Assembly (NCBI GenBank): GCA_016219445.1
Contig: JACRNA010000021.1
Span: forward strand, 1-39,967
Origin: Candidatus Amesbacteria bacterium
GTDB lineage: Bacteria; Patescibacteriota; Microgenomatia; CAZETR01; Amesbacteraceae
Direction: 5' to 3'
Length of the DNA: 39,967 bases
In this document: positions 1-7,161 of the stretch, piece after piece
Position numbering within the stretch: the first letter of the stretch is position 1
Layout: each line of letters opens with the position of its first letter
Notes under the pieces: model-generated
What the model saw: only the letters and a program-made list of their open reading frames with translations
The model's database searches: none
What the model was told of the DNA's origin: nothing
Made by a program: the position numbers and the translations under genes

Positions 1-102
1 ATTGTATTTTCTGGCAAGGACAGCTATACTTTGGAAAGAGATTCTAATCTCTTTCCGTATTGCGTAAGTTGTCTTGGCGTTCTTGTGTAATTTGATTTGC
101 AT
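1..102 (-). CDS. IS481-type transposase, N-terminal fragment (cut by window edge)
   Basis: The minus strand is open from ATG at 102 to the window edge (34 codons). The start MQIKLHKNAKTT, followed by AIRKEI and LARKYN, matches the N-terminal helix-turn-helix region of IS481-family transposases as I know them. These proteins bind the element ends and join DNA through a DDE domain, which would lie outside the window. A 24-nt palindrome at 33-56 lies inside the coding sequence and is probably incidental. A second perfect hairpin at 106-126 sits just upstream of the start. Family assignment rests on about 34 residues; intactness cannot be judged. Confidence 0.6.
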   Translation of the reverse strand, partial: MQIKLHKNAKTTYAIRKEIRISFQSIAVLARKYN

Positions 103-105
103 GAT

Positions 106-126
106 CGTTAGTATATCATACTAACG
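106..126. repeat. 9-bp inverted repeat upstream of transposase
   Basis: CGTTAGTAT at 106-114 and ATACTAACG at 118-126 form a perfect 9-bp stem with a 3-nt loop, ending 3 nt before the transposase start codon. Degenerate copies of TTAGTTA-like sequence follow to about 165. It could be an operator, a hairpin limiting transposase translation, or part of an element end. The sequence does not decide. Confidence 0.45.
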
Positions 127-262
127 TATCGTTATCTAACAACTAACTATATCATTCCAACTAACTATTTGTGCCCAATTTTTAAATCCTTATTCTCAAA
201 ATATTGGATAAGCGTATTTTTTATAAAGTCCACGCAAAGTCTAGGCATATATGCTTTTCCGA

Positions 263-299
263 GGAGAATCGAACTCCCATTTTCAGCTCCACAAGGGAG
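263..299 (-). other. orphan tRNA T-arm-like sequence
   Basis: On the minus strand a 5-bp stem GGGAG/CTCCT encloses the seven-base loop TTCGATT, the typical T-arm of a tRNA. I could not build a matching acceptor stem, D arm or anticodon arm upstream, because the terminator of the candidate small RNA lies where they should be. It may be a tRNA remnant such as an old attachment site beside the insertion element, or chance. No functional tRNA is called. Confidence 0.25.
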
Positions 300-300
300 A

Positions 301-337
301 ATAAATAAAAGCCTCTCATTCCAAAGAAACGAGAGGC
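301..337 (-). terminator. rho-independent terminator
   Basis: GCCTCTC and GAGAGGC form a 7-bp stem with a 13-nt loop at 337-311, and on the minus strand TTTTATTTAT follows. On the plus strand no U tract follows, so it is directional. It would end the candidate small RNA and any read-through from the operon that stops at 439. Confidence 0.7.
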
Positions 338-415
338 ATCAAATTGACTTCTGTTCCCGATTTTGCGGGACTCCTTTGGGATCGTGACTCCCATGCATAC
401 GGATTTATAAATTGT
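301..415 (-). ncRNA. candidate small RNA with own promoter and terminator
   Basis: A near-consensus sigma70 promoter lies at 450-422 on the minus strand (TTGACA, 17-bp spacer, TATACT), predicting a start near 415. The transcript would contain hairpins at 393-377 (TGGGA/TCCCA) and 370-355 (TCCCG/CGGGA) and end at a rho-independent terminator (7-bp stem at 337-311, then TTTTATTTAT). That makes an RNA of about 115 nt. It matches no family I recognise; it is not 4.5S, 6S, tmRNA or a T-box. It contains a 19-codon ORF starting at an ATG near 399, so a small peptide or a leader attenuator is an alternative. The -35 box lies in the last codons of the upstream gene. Confidence 0.5.
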
Positions 416-421
416 AGGGGT

Positions 422-450
422 AGTATAGACCGATAGTTTTATTTTGTCAA
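422..450 (-). promoter_or_regulatory. sigma70 promoter for candidate small RNA
   Basis: On the minus strand TTGACA (450-445) and TATACT (427-422) are separated by exactly 17 bp. The -35 box overlaps the last codons of the gene ending at 439, so it cannot serve that gene. No protein gene of normal size lies between it and the terminator at 337-301. Confidence 0.65.
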
Positions 451-1032
451 CTTGTGGATTTTGAGAGCATTGAAAGTTGAGGCAGTGGAGGCAGTAGAGC
501 CAACTACTGCAATCTTGTCGCCAGTGACTATATCTGTTACTTTGGTTTTACCAGTAAACGAAGTATCAGAAGTAATTTTGACAGTCCAAGCTTCTTTCTT
601 GAGGTTTTCGGCCGTGATCAAGGTGGCAGTAGTCTTGGTGACTGTAAACATCATGGTCTTGCGTTTGTCTTCGGCAGACTTGGTGACGAGCAAAATTCTC
701 TTGGCTAACAAATTGTTTTTTGCATCGGCATCTCCCATGGCAATGACAAAATCACCGGTTTTCAAATCTTTGAGTGTCAGATCCTTGGTCGCATTTTTGA
801 TCGTCGCTTCGGCAGTAGTCGTAATATTTCGGGATTCATTTCTGTGATTGTCCATCACAAAACCAGCTTCGGTTTTGGAAGTAATTGTGCCAACATATGC
901 GCGTCTAACCTTGGTCTGAGCGATAGCCGCAACCTCCGCTGCCACTTGATCCTTGACAGCCTCTCGAAGAGCTGACGGTGTCGATGTAGCTTGGGCTAAT
1001 AAAACTGTCGATAAAATAATATTTAATATCAT
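439..1032 (-). CDS. secreted protein with DUF5666-like beta domains
   Basis: The 197-residue protein begins with a short hydrophobic segment (about residues 1-15, ending near LLAQA) that looks like a signal peptide. Two similar beta-rich units follow: one from about residue 45 with YVGTITSK and later LKTGDFVIAMGD, and a second near residues 125-190 with VTGDKIAVVGS. This repeated 'effect of environment on stored value' layout resembles DUF5666 / OB-like modules common in CPR exported proteins. Its function is unknown. It overlaps the upstream gene by 4 nt (ATGA), so the two are probably translated together. Confidence 0.7.
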   Translation of the reverse strand: MILNIILSTVLLAQATSTPSALREAVKDQVAAEVAAIAQTKVRRAYVGTITSKTEAGFVMDNHRNESRNITTTAEATIKNATKDLTLKDLKTGDFVIAMGDADAKNNLLAKRILLVTKSAEDKRKTMMFTVTKTTATLITAENLKKEAWTVKITSDTSFTGKTKVTDIVTGDKIAVVGSTASTASTFNALKIHKLTK

Positions 1033-1481
1033 ATTTTTGCAGTAGAATAGGTAACAATTAAAGTCTTTGTAGATTCTACACCAGTAACTGGATCAATCGC
1101 AGTTACAAATAGAGTATTATAACCACCAATCAAATCCACTCCAATAGTAAAATTGCCATTAGCGTCCGCTTCGGCCAGCATTTCACCTTCTTCAAAAGCT
1201 ACACTAATAATTGATTTTGGTTGAGCTTTGCCAGTAATGTTAATAGTATTTGTAGCCACCAATGATTCATCCTCTGGAGCTGTAATCATAAGTGTAGTAC
1301 TAGGAATAGGAGAGGGCACTGGTGTGGCTGAGACCACAAGAGGTGAGGGAGTGGGTACTGAAGTCATAGTCTTGGTGGTATTTGCTCTCTTAAGGCTTTT
1401 GTTGGCTGTCCAAATTCCAAAGGTAATCACAAGACCCAACCCAAAACCAACTCCGATTGCCAAGAGTACTTCTTTCTTCAT
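1029..1481 (-). CDS. membrane-anchored Ig-like (Glucodextran_B-like) protein
   Basis: Starting at ATG 1481 the protein has about 150 residues. MKKEV is followed by one transmembrane segment (residues 5-25), a Pro/Ser/Thr-rich linker (about 40-65) and a single beta-sandwich domain (about 68-148) containing ITAPEDESLV, GKAQPKS and ADANGNFT. Those motifs match the bacterial Ig-like 'Glucodextran_B' type used in cell-surface proteins. The reading frame extends upstream to 1628, but a promoter (TTGACA-17-TATCCT at 1519-1491) sits between, so the shorter form is preferred. The stop overlaps the next gene by 4 nt. Confidence 0.7.
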   Translation of the reverse strand: MKKEVLLAIGVGFGLGLVITFGIWTANKSLKRANTTKTMTSVPTPSPLVVSATPVPSPIPSTTLMITAPEDESLVATNTINITGKAQPKSIISVAFEEGEMLAEADANGNFTIGVDLIGGYNTLFVTAIDPVTGVESTKTLIVTYSTAKI

Positions 1482-1490
1482 AGTAGCCAG

Positions 1491-1519
1491 AGGATACCCA
1501 ATTGTGATACGATTGTCAA
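1491..1519 (-). promoter_or_regulatory. promoter for the 1481-439 operon
   Basis: On the minus strand a consensus TTGACA (1519-1514), a 17-bp spacer and TATCCT (1496-1491) place the transcript start about 2 nt before the ATG at 1481. This supports that start and implies a nearly leaderless message. Confidence 0.5.
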
Positions 1520-1527
1520 GTTGACAT

Positions 1528-1953
1528 ATGGATATTTTATATTTCAAAGGTAAATTAAAAATCAAAGGCAAGACCGCGTCGGCTGAAGTGGACGACTTCG
1601 TTGTCATCACAAGATCCGACGGATCCACCTTTCAAATAGAAGCCCCGGGTGAGTATGAAGCCGGAGGAGTGTCAGTCGTCTGCAATCTTTATGAGGAAAA
1701 AAATTTATTTGTCGTAGAAATAGAAGGGCTTCGAATTTGTGTATTGCCAAATCTCGCAAGTGAAAAATTGACATCAGAAATAATCGATACTTTGGGATCT
1801 ATCGATATATCTGCCGGACCAAATCCAGATCTGGCTAAGCAGACTGATCCTTGGGTCGTCGTGACAAATGGTGATGAGGGATTACCCAAGTATTCGATAA
1901 CCAAAGATAAGCTCCCTGCCGATTTGCAGGTTGTGGTTTTGACATCAAAGTAG
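1528..1953 (+). CDS. metallo-beta-lactamase-fold-like protein lacking metal ligands
   Basis: This 141-residue protein contains APGEYEAGGVSVV (about residues 39-51), the signature seen in the small beta-lactamase-fold proteins (UlaG/L-ascorbate lactonase-like) of many CPR bacteria. Those proteins normally carry an HxHxDH metal site. No such motif is present and there is almost no histidine at all, so hydrolase activity is unlikely. It may be a binding or structural derivative. The stop lies 12 nt before dnaB, suggesting co-transcription. The fold call rests on one motif and length. Confidence 0.55.
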   Translation: MDILYFKGKLKIKGKTASAEVDDFVVITRSDGSTFQIEAPGEYEAGGVSVVCNLYEEKNLFVVEIEGLRICVLPNLASEKLTSEIIDTLGSIDISAGPNPDLAKQTDPWVVVTNGDEGLPKYSITKDKLPADLQVVVLTSK

Positions 1954-1965
1954 TAGATTGTGGAC

Positions 1966-4900
1966 ATGGACAGCAAACTTCGCGTACCTCCGCATTCCAA
2001 AGAAGCAGAAAGATCAGTCTTGGGTTCGGTACTTCTGGATCGTGATGCCGTGGTGGCCGTGGTCGAATTTTTACGCCCCGAGCACTTTTATGAAGACCGC
2101 CATCAAAAAATATTTAGGGCAGTGATTGATCTTTATCAAAATCGCGAACCCGTCGATGTCATTACCGTATCCGAAAAATTAAATGGAGAGCTGGATTATC
2201 TCAAAGAACTAGTCAATTCAGTGCCTACTGCCTCCCATGCTTCGACTTATGGTCATTTGGTCAAAGACAATTACACCAAGAGAACATTGATCCAAGCTGC
2301 CGGCAACCTCATGGATATGGGATTTGACGAATCACAAGATATAAAGCAAATATTGGATTCGGCTGAGTCACAAGTATTTTCGCTATCCCAACAGCACCTG
2401 TCCCAAGTCTTTATCCCGGTCAAGGACATTTTGGCTCAGTCTTTTGACAGGCTAGATGAACTTCATAAGTCGGCAGGCAGTCTGCGCGGAGTAGCCACGG
2501 GTTTTATCGATCTTGACGATACTCTGGCCGGCATGCAGGATTCCAACTTACTGATCTTAGCGGCCAGACCGGGAATTGGAAAGTGTGTGACCGGTAACAC
2601 TTTAATTATAGATCCAAGAACAGGAGAAAGAAAAAAAATAATTGATTTAGTCTCAAGTAAAAAGGGTGAGATATTGGCATTAAATGCAGATCTTAAACTA
2701 GAGCCAGTATCCCCTGCAAATTTTGTTGATGATGGCGTAAAGCCGGTTTATGAAATGAAAACGAACCTAGGTAACAAGCTTGAGGCTACCGCTATTCACC
2801 CGCTATTAACTATTTCGGGTTGGAAAAGTCTGGAAAAATTAGAAATAGGTGAAAAAATAGCAGTACCCCGAAAGCTTGAATGTTTTGGTAATAATTCTTG
2901 GCCTGATTGGCAAATTAAGAGTTTGGCTTATTTTATGGGTGATGGTAGCTTGACCAATACTACACCGAGATTTAGCAATACTAATCCACGATTATTGTTT
3001 GAATTTACCAAATCGGTCAGAAAATTTGGTAATGTAGTGGTAAAGCTTGAAAAGCAAAGTGAAATCAGGAAACGAACCCCGACATTGGTCATTAAAAATA
3101 AAGATCAATACCGCGCGACGCAACAAAAAACCTTTGCTTTGCATATCAAGAAGTGGATAAAATTAAACAAATGGTCACAAAAACATCTGGCTACTCATGT
3201 TGGGGTTAGCCCGGCGTTGGTTTCTCTCTGGGTAGCAGGCAAATCACTTCCCGGATTACAAACATCTAAGAAAATTGAAGGTTTATTTGGCACAAGGCCA
3301 ATAGTCGTTGATCGCATCAATCCGGTGACCAAATGGTTAGAACAGATTGGAATTATGGGAAAATTGTCAGTTGATAAAGAGATTCCTTCTGAGGTGCTAA
3401 CTCTAAATAAGACAAGTTTGAGTATTTTTTTAAATAGACTATATGCATGCGAAGGCTGTGTAATGCTAAATCGGGTTAAAGGAGCGGGTCGTATTAGCTT
3501 TGCCTCGTCTTCCTCAATTCTTGCTGAACAAGTAAAACATTTACTACTCAGGTTTGGAATAGTCGCCAGGTTAAGAGAAAAGAATATTAGATATCGAGGA
3601 AATTTCAAACGTGCGTTTGAGGTAGAAATATTAAATAGTCAAGACATAACAACGTTCGCCACGGAAATCGGGATATTTGGTAAAGAAGCAAAATTAATAA
3701 AATTGGTAAAAAAGGCTAAGTCAACAATAACGCAAAAGAATTGGATCAAGGATACTCTTCCCAGAGAAATATGGAAACTCGTATTAAAAGAAAAAGGAGA
3801 CTTGGCGTGGAGAGAAATTTATGCGCGGATGGGTAGACCGTTGTCTCACAATATACATGTCTATAGGAGAAATTTACGCAGGGAAACCCTAAAAGAGATT
3901 GCCCTTGCCTTGGATTCAACAATTTTATTAAAATTTGCCGAGAGTGATATTTATTGGGATCAGGTGGTGAGTATAAAATCAATTGGAAATAAGCCGGTCT
4001 ATGATTTAGTAGTTGATAATTTTCACAATTTTGTGGCAAATGACATTATTGTCCACAATACCGCCCTGGCCTTGAATATCTGTCGGAATGCTGCCTTCGG
4101 TCAGAAATTACCGGTGGGATTTTTCTCACTTGAAATGAGTAAGGAAGAATTGATGGATCGATTGCTTGTGGCTCAGGCTGATATTGATGCCTGGAAACTA
4201 AAGACGGGGCATCTGGAGGAAGATGAATTTACCAAGCTATCTGATGCCATGGGTGAGCTATACGATACACCACTCTATATTGACGATACTCCGGGAATGT
4301 CTATTCTTGAAATGCGGACCAAAGCCAGGAGACTCCAAGCAGAACATGGTCTGAAATTAATAGTGGTGGATTATCTTCAGCTGGCCAGGCCCTCACGAAA
4401 CATGGACAACAGAGTCCAGGAAGTCTCAGAAATTTCCCAAGGCTTAAAAAATCTCGCCCGTGAATTAAAAATTCCCGTTCTTGCTCTTTCCCAGCTTTCG
4501 CGTCAGGTAGAGCAACGGGGAATAAAAAAGCCCCAACTGGCGGATCTGCGTGAGTGCTTAGCTGGAGATACGCTTATTACCAAAGCAGACACAGGCGAAT
4601 CATATTCAATTAAAGATTTGGTTGGTAAAAGTGGGTTTAAAGTATTTTCCCTTGGAGACGATTTAAAATTAAAAATATCCAGTGTAAGAACGGCTATAGT
4701 AAGTGGTAAGAAAAAAATCTACACGTTGGCCACTCAATCAGGCCGAAATATTCGTTGCTCAAATAATCACCCTTTTTACACTCTAAGTGGTTGGCGAGAA
4801 TTAATAAATATTAAGCCAAACGATTATATTGCTATACCTCGACATGTACCACAAACTACGATTGCTAGACCTAAATTATTGAACACTGCAGCTAAAATAA

Positions 4901-6015
4901 GACTTTTAGGTCACATGTTGGGCGATGGTGGTTTTATCCCTAGACGGATATTGCAATATACGTCAATCAACCAGGAAAATTTAAAGCAAGTAAGTAAGGA
5001 TGCCAAAGATTCCTTTAAGGTAAAAATTCGAATTACAAAGGAACGGACTTGGTACCAAGTATATTTTACTAGCGAAAGGCGGGTCAGTAAGAATTATAGA
5101 AATCCCATGGTTCAGTGGTTGGATGACTTGGGAATTTGGGGATTGCGGTCTCCTCAAAGATTTGTACCCAAGGAGGTCTTTATGTTACCCCTTGAAGATA
5201 TAAGAGTATTTTTACGACATATTTGGGCAACCGATGGTTGCGTGTGGATTAATCAAAATCAAACACGGATAAGTATTTATTATGCCTCAGCAAGTAGAAT
5301 ATTAGCCGGGAATATCCAATCTCTGTTATTGCGGTGTGGTATTTTGTCAAACATTCATGTAAATAAGAAAAAGGGATATAAAGATGGATATCATGTATGT
5401 GTGGAAAGCCGAGAAATGCAATTGAAATTTGCAGATGATATAGGTGGGTTTGCGGACCGTTTCGCAAAAATACAGAAAGTTAAATCAATTTTGGCTAATA
5501 TAAAATCTAATCCAAATCTAGATATTATTCCAAAGCAGGCATGGACAATTATTGATCGTGTCAGAAAGTTCAAAAAAATAACCTGGCGGAGGTTCGCAAA
5601 GTTGTTACATATGTCTTATTGTGGCTCGTCTTTGTTTAAAAGCGGAATTAGCAGAGAACGAATGATTAGGATAGCGAGTTTTCTGGACGACCAGGATATA
5701 TGGAATTTAGCAGATTCAGGAATATATTGGGATAAAATCTTATCTATTACTTCGGGAAAAACGGAGGAAGTTTATGATCTCCAGGTAGAAGGTACCCACA
5801 ATTTTGTGGCAAATGATATATATGTTCATAACTCCGGAGCCATCGAGCAGGATGCGGATGTGGTCATGTTTATGTGGCGCGAGGATGAAGAATCTGTTGA
5901 AAACATGACACTAGATATTGCCAAGCACCGAAACGGACCACTTCGCTCGATCAAGCTTCGCTTCCGTGGCGACCGGATCAGATTTTATTCTGTAGAAGGA
6001 AAAAGAAGAGAATAG
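1966..6015 (+). CDS. dnaB: replicative DNA helicase DnaB with two inteins
   Basis: DnaB is the hexameric ATP-driven helicase that unwinds DNA ahead of the replication fork. The precursor is about 1349 residues; removing the two inteins leaves about 431, a normal DnaB length. The N-terminal domain begins LRVPPHSKEAERSVLG. The RecA-like domain shows Walker A AARPGIGK|T (interrupted by intein 1), Walker B LIVVDYLQLA, LSQLSRQVEQR, and then DLRE|SGAIEQDAD, interrupted by intein 2. Both insertions are in frame with intact splice residues (Cys1, His-Asn, +1 Thr or Ser). A GTG at 1960 is an alternative start; neither has a ribosome-binding site. The 3' end overlaps a convergent gene by 38 nt. Confidence 0.95.
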   Translation: MDSKLRVPPHSKEAERSVLGSVLLDRDAVVAVVEFLRPEHFYEDRHQKIFRAVIDLYQNREPVDVITVSEKLNGELDYLKELVNSVPTASHASTYGHLVKDNYTKRTLIQAAGNLMDMGFDESQDIKQILDSAESQVFSLSQQHLSQVFIPVKDILAQSFDRLDELHKSAGSLRGVATGFIDLDDTLAGMQDSNLLILAARPGIGKCVTGNTLIIDPRTGERKKIIDLVSSKKGEILALNADLKLEPVSPANFVDDGVKPVYEMKTNLGNKLEATAIHPLLTISGWKSLEKLEIGEKIAVPRKLECFGNNSWPDWQIKSLAYFMGDGSLTNTTPRFSNTNPRLLFEFTKSVRKFGNVVVKLEKQSEIRKRTPTLVIKNKDQYRATQQKTFALHIKKWIKLNKWSQKHLATHVGVSPALVSLWVAGKSLPGLQTSKKIEGLFGTRPIVVDRINPVTKWLEQIGIMGKLSVDKEIPSEVLTLNKTSLSIFLNRLYACEGCVMLNRVKGAGRISFASSSSILAEQVKHLLLRFGIVARLREKNIRYRGNFKRAFEVEILNSQDITTFATEIGIFGKEAKLIKLVKKAKSTITQKNWIKDTLPREIWKLVLKEKGDLAWREIYARMGRPLSHNIHVYRRNLRRETLKEIALALDSTILLKFAESDIYWDQVVSIKSIGNKPVYDLVVDNFHNFVANDIIVHNTALALNICRNAAFGQKLPVGFFSLEMSKEELMDRLLVAQADIDAWKLKTGHLEEDEFTKLSDAMGELYDTPLYIDDTPGMSILEMRTKARRLQAEHGLKLIVVDYLQLARPSRNMDNRVQEVSEISQGLKNLARELKIPVLALSQLSRQVEQRGIKKPQLADLRECLAGDTLITKADTGESYSIKDLVGKSGFKVFSLGDDLKLKISSVRTAIVSGKKKIYTLATQSGRNIRCSNNHPFYTLSGWRELINIKPNDYIAIPRHVPQTTIARPKLLNTAAKIRLLGHMLGDGGFIPRRILQYTSINQENLKQVSKDAKDSFKVKIRITKERTWYQVYFTSERRVSKNYRNPMVQWLDDLGIWGLRSPQRFVPKEVFMLPLEDIRVFLRHIWATDGCVWINQNQTRISIYYASASRILAGNIQSLLLRCGILSNIHVNKKKGYKDGYHVCVESREMQLKFADDIGGFADRFAKIQKVKSILANIKSNPNLDIIPKQAWTIIDRVRKFKKITWRRFAKLLHMSYCGSSLFKSGISRERMIRIASFLDDQDIWNLADSGIYWDKILSITSGKTEEVYDLQVEGTHNFVANDIYVHNSGAIEQDADVVMFMWREDEESVENMTLDIAKHRNGPLRSIKLRFRGDRIRFYSVEGKRRE
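2584..4059 (+). mobile_element. DnaB intein 1 (Walker A site) with LAGLIDADG endonuclease and HTH insert
   Basis: This 492-residue intein starts at Cys (CVTGNTLIID) directly after the Walker A lysine and ends HNFVANDIIVHN before Thr, so splicing restores GIGKT. Two LAGLIDADG-like motifs are visible, LAYFMGDGS (precursor residues 320-328) and LYACEGCV (near 492-500), indicating a homing endonuclease. Between them lies a segment (nt about 3142-3275) with the pattern of an XRE-type helix-turn-helix: WSQKHLATHVGVSPALVSLW. The helicase cannot bind ATP until the intein leaves. All splicing blocks look intact. Confidence 0.92.
4555..5832 (+). mobile_element. DnaB intein 2 (DLRE/SGAIEQ site) with LAGLIDADG endonuclease
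   Basis: This 426-residue intein runs from CLAGDTLITK to HNFVANDIYVHN and is followed by Ser (+1). The endonuclease motifs LLGHMLGDGG and FLRHIWATDGCV are intact. From memory, the sequence and insertion point (after DLRE, before SGAIEQD) closely resemble the Rhodothermus marinus DnaB intein. It lies two residues upstream of the Synechocystis DnaB intein site. A near-identical allele in a distant phylum fits horizontal homing. It appears functional. Confidence 0.93.
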
Positions 6016-6421
6016 ATAGAGCTACAAATAATCTGGCTAATACCGTTGGCCAAAGTTTAAAACGTATCCAACCAATTTTGGGTAGACAGATACTGGGCAA
6101 ATCACCAAACCAATCATTGAATACTAATTTTCCAAAGATCATATCCCATTCCACTACAGACAAAATAAAAATATATCCCAAAATATAATTTAATCCTCCG
6201 GTTTGATAAGCAATGGCAATAGGTAAAAGTACTGGTAACACTATAAGAAACAAAGTGCAGTAAACAACCCATTCCGACCTTTTATAAATTCTTTGTTTTA
6301 TTATTGAAAAATAAGATAGTTTATGGTTTTCTCGAAAAATTAGTCTATTAACGAGCGAGTCTATAATAGATAATGAAAATACATAAACTACACCGATTAA
6401 GATAAAAAAGAAGTCTGTCAT
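5978..6421 (-). CDS. multi-pass membrane protein, unknown function
   Basis: The 147-residue protein has about four hydrophobic stretches (near residues 3-20, 52-72, 80-95 and 124-144) with charged loops such as IIKQRIYKRSEW. I recognise no family. The start overlaps the stop of the upstream gene by 4 nt (ATGA), so the pair forms a unit. The last 38 nt overlap the end of dnaB on the opposite strand. The coupled overlap and consistent membrane character support a real gene. Confidence 0.6.
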   Translation of the reverse strand: MTDFFFILIGVVYVFSLSIIDSLVNRLIFRENHKLSYFSIIKQRIYKRSEWVVYCTLFLIVLPVLLPIAIAYQTGGLNYILGYIFILSVVEWDMIFGKLVFNDWFGDLPSICLPKIGWIRFKLWPTVLARLFVALSILFFFLLQNKI

Positions 6422-6813
6422 TTGATTTGAATGAGGTTGTATTTAGTAAGTAAGGGGAAAATCTTGGCAAGAAGCAATGTCCAATAGTCGACATTTTTGA
6501 AAGTGACTGGATCAATAATATTTAGAGCCTTTGCCAGATTGGCAGGATTGTCGATGTCTGCAGCCAGTGGTGCCAGCTTGATATTTTGCTCGGGAGTAAG
6601 CTTCGTTTTTCCAGATGATAAATCTGAAAAAGTCTCATAAGCTTTTTGGATCTCACTGACGCTTGGCTGATAACCGTCTGGTGTATGGGGAAGAACAAAT
6701 TTCCAGACCAAGACAATTATCAATATCGTAATAATGATATTCATTACCACAAAGCCGATTATCGATTTCACAATCCACCAAACAAATTTTCCAATCCAAC
6801 CAAATATTTTCAT
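6418..6813 (-). CDS. single-pass membrane protein directly downstream of tRNA-Leu
   Basis: The ATG at 6813 gives 131 residues: MKIFGW, a long hydrophobic N-terminal region (about residues 5-45, one or two transmembrane segments), then a soluble part with VSEIQKAYETFSDL and TPEQNIKLAPLAAD. No family is recognised. The start codon lies only 2 nt after the tRNA discriminator base, so cleavage of the tRNA 3' end by RNase Z would leave a message with a 2-nt leader. The frame is open further upstream into the tRNA, but that part is not plausible as protein. It is coupled (ATGA) to the next gene. Confidence 0.6.
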   Translation of the reverse strand: MKIFGWIGKFVWWIVKSIIGFVVMNIIITILIIVLVWKFVLPHTPDGYQPSVSEIQKAYETFSDLSSGKTKLTPEQNIKLAPLAADIDNPANLAKALNIIDPVTFKNVDYWTLLLAKIFPLLTKYNLIQIK

Positions 6814-6815
6814 TG

Positions 6816-6900
6816 TGTCGGGAGCGGGACTCGAACCCGCACGAGCGTTTCGGCTCATCAGTTTTTGAGACTGAACTGTATACCATTTCAGCACCCCGAC
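6816..6900 (-). tRNA. tRNA-Leu (anticodon CAA)
   Basis: All arms fold on the minus strand: acceptor GTCGGGG/TCCCGAC (one G-T pair) with discriminator A, 3-bp D stem CTG/CAG, anticodon stem TCAGT/ACTGA with loop CTCAAAA (anticodon CAA, reading UUG), a class II variable arm GAGC/GCTC, and T stem GCGGG/CCCGC with loop TTCGAGT. The long variable arm and A73 fit leucine. CCA is not encoded; the next bases are CAATG, where ATG starts the downstream gene. Confidence 0.95.
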
Positions 6901-6945
6901 AATTCATATATTTTAACCTGTTTTAAATTGATTGCAAAGTGGGTG

Positions 6946-6951
6946 TATAAT
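6946..6951 (+). promoter_or_regulatory. -10 element, leaderless geometry
   Basis: A perfect TATAAT ends 6 nt before the ATG at 6958, so transcription would begin at or next to the start codon. No good -35 box is visible at the usual distance. There is no ribosome-binding site. Confidence 0.5.
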
Positions 6952-6957
6952 AAAAAT

Positions 6958-7161
6958 ATGAAGCCAAGAAATCTCGCACCATTAATAAAGAAATACGGCG
7001 CTGGGTATACTCTGGAAGATAAAAAGGGTAAAATTTTGGCCCATTCCAAAAGAATAGATATATTGTTTAAAAAAATTGGGGAGCGGGCCGATCTAACGAT
7101 AGGTTGGCTTCCGGAACCCAATGTCAGATACACTAAAATTTCTAGTCGATACTGGTGCTGA
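6958..7161 (+). CDS. small DUF5678-like protein
   Basis: The 67-residue protein contains LIKKYGAGYTLEDKKGKILAHSK-like features (lysine-rich strand, then a helix with DILFKKIGERAD and ending GWLPEPN). This fits the small DUF5678 family ('short protein with KxxA-K-V-A-x-G-x-D' strand pattern), often found beside retropepsin-like genes. It overlaps the aspartic protease gene by 41 nt in another frame, so the two are likely co-translated. ATG 6958 is chosen because TATAAT lies 6 nt upstream and earlier starts fall in the tRNA region. Confidence 0.55.
   Translation: MKPRNLAPLIKKYGAGYTLEDKKGKILAHSKRIDILFKKIGERADLTIGWLPEPNVRYTKISSRYWC

Noticed and set aside
33-56. Perfect 10-bp palindrome GGAAAGAGAT/ATCTCTTTCC
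   Set aside because: It lies inside the transposase coding sequence (RKEIRISF), has no U tract, and needs no separate explanation.
169-387. 72-codon plus-strand ORF
   Set aside because: It runs antisense through the candidate small RNA and its hairpins, and its protein has no recognisable features.
6646-6957. Long upstream extension of the DUF5678-like frame
   Set aside because: It crosses the tRNA-Leu gene antisense and lacks protein-like composition; the TATAAT at 6946 supports the ATG at 6958.
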